This document shows positions 6,004 through 6,448 of a stretch of 6,448 bases of DNA, piece after piece. The DNA is from an uncultured Alphaproteobacteria bacterium (lineage in GTDB: Bacteria; Pseudomonadota; Alphaproteobacteria; GCA-2731375), in contig CAJWZI010000093.1 in assembly GCA_913049615.1 (NCBI GenBank), positions 1 through 6,448 on the forward strand, in the 5' to 3' direction. The notes under the pieces are model-generated. The model saw nothing but the letters and a program-made list of their open reading frames with translations, searched no databases and was not told where the DNA came from. Each line of letters begins with the position of its first letter. Position 1 is the first letter of the stretch. The translations under genes and the position numbers were made by a program.

Positions 6004-6448
6004 ATGTCAGAACCGTGGGAGAAATACTACACAGAGGCCGCCAAGAACTTTGATGTAGCAACCATGCCATATGCTACTCTTGTGGATTTGATCAATGGCG
6101 CCGGCAAATCATATGCCAGCCGCACCGCTGCCACGACTATCCTGCCTACAGGGGCCTCAGCATCAATCACTTATGAAGAATACCTTGAATATGCCAAGGA
6201 CTTCGCCACCTATTTACGGGAAATTGTTGGTCTAAAACGAGGCGAAACTGTCGCCTTAATGACCCCCAACTGTATCGACTTTACCATCGCCGCATCAGGA
6301 GCCTTTTTGGCGGGCGCTGTATGTACCAACATTAACCCCTTGTACACGGCACCGGAGATGGAACATCAGCTCAATGATTCCAAGGCCGCCGTGCTAGTCA
6401 TTATCGATATGTTTGGCGACAAGGTAGACGAAGTAATCCAATCCACTG
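6004..6448 (+). CDS. fadD: Long-chain fatty acyl-CoA ligase, FadD-like (3' end outside window)
   Basis: The first 148 residues of an AMP-binding adenylate-forming enzyme are present; the rest lies beyond the window. These ligases activate a carboxylic acid with ATP to an acyl-adenylate and then form the CoA thioester, the entry step of beta-oxidation. The visible part is the N-terminal half of the large domain. It shows ITYEEYLEYA (55-64), the start of the AMP-binding fold, then LKRGETVALMTPN (77-89) and the FadD-diagnostic NPLYTAPEMEHQLNDS (111-126). The P-loop (TSGTTG-like) and later motifs would follow outside the window, so catalytic integrity cannot be judged. The start has a strong ribosome-binding site. 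It is divergent from the enolase-superfamily gene. The family is clear; whether it acts on ordinary fatty acids or on a specialised substrate such as a terpenoid or aromatic side-chain acid is open. Confidence 0.85.
   Translation, partial: MSEPWEKYYTEAAKNFDVATMPYATLVDLINGAGKSYASRTAATTILPTGASASITYEEYLEYAKDFATYLREIVGLKRGETVALMTPNCIDFTIAASGAFLAGAVCTNINPLYTAPEMEHQLNDSKAAVLVIIDMFGDKVDEVIQST

Noticed and set aside
1..6448. CRISPR array, tRNA, insertion sequence or toxin-antitoxin pair
   Set aside because: I found no evenly spaced direct repeats, cloverleaf, transposase motifs with terminal inverted repeats, or pair of small overlapping genes.

Overview
The window reads as a piece of bacterial chromosome of intermediate GC with compact protein-coding genes. 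It suggests a Gram-negative proteobacterium, perhaps an alphaproteobacterium. That guess rests on the YcaD-like transporter with its long C-terminal tail, the soluble class I P450 and the FadD-type ligase. No rRNA, tRNA or other phylogenetic marker is present, so the taxonomy is inference.

Layout: (1) 52-1527 (+) is a 491-residue protein with a GT-B-like C-terminal half, probably linked to surface carbohydrate; its exact function is unknown. (2) 1528-1853 is a convergent intergenic region with no intact gene. It holds one copy of a short repeat and a possible decayed minus-strand reading frame. (3) 1854-3179 (-) is a 12-helix MFS transporter with a GTG start and an acidic C-terminal tail. (4) 3180-3331 is a divergent promoter region. 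(5) 3332-4564 (+) is a soluble cytochrome P450 with all signature motifs. (6) 4565-4711 is a convergent intergenic region with a second copy of the short repeat. (7) 4712-5887 (-) is an enolase-superfamily (mandelate racemase/acid-sugar dehydratase-like) enzyme. (8) 5888-6003 is a second divergent promoter region. (9) 6004 to the window end (+) is the N-terminal third of a FadD-like fatty acyl-CoA ligase, cut by the window edge.

The genes alternate in strand (+,-,+,-,+), so there is no operon. The MFS/P450 and dehydratase/ligase pairs are divergent and may share control regions. A P450, an acyl-CoA ligase, an enolase-superfamily enzyme and an exporter/importer side by side would fit catabolism of a hydrophobic or carboxylated natural compound: oxygenation, CoA activation, dehydration or racemisation, and transport. 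No gene names the substrate, and each enzyme could equally act independently. I see no CRISPR array, RNA gene, intact insertion sequence or defence system. The least explained items are the paired repeat downstream of two plus-strand genes, the antisense reading frame at 1511-1684, the unusual active-site set of the enolase-superfamily protein, and the unassigned 491-residue protein.
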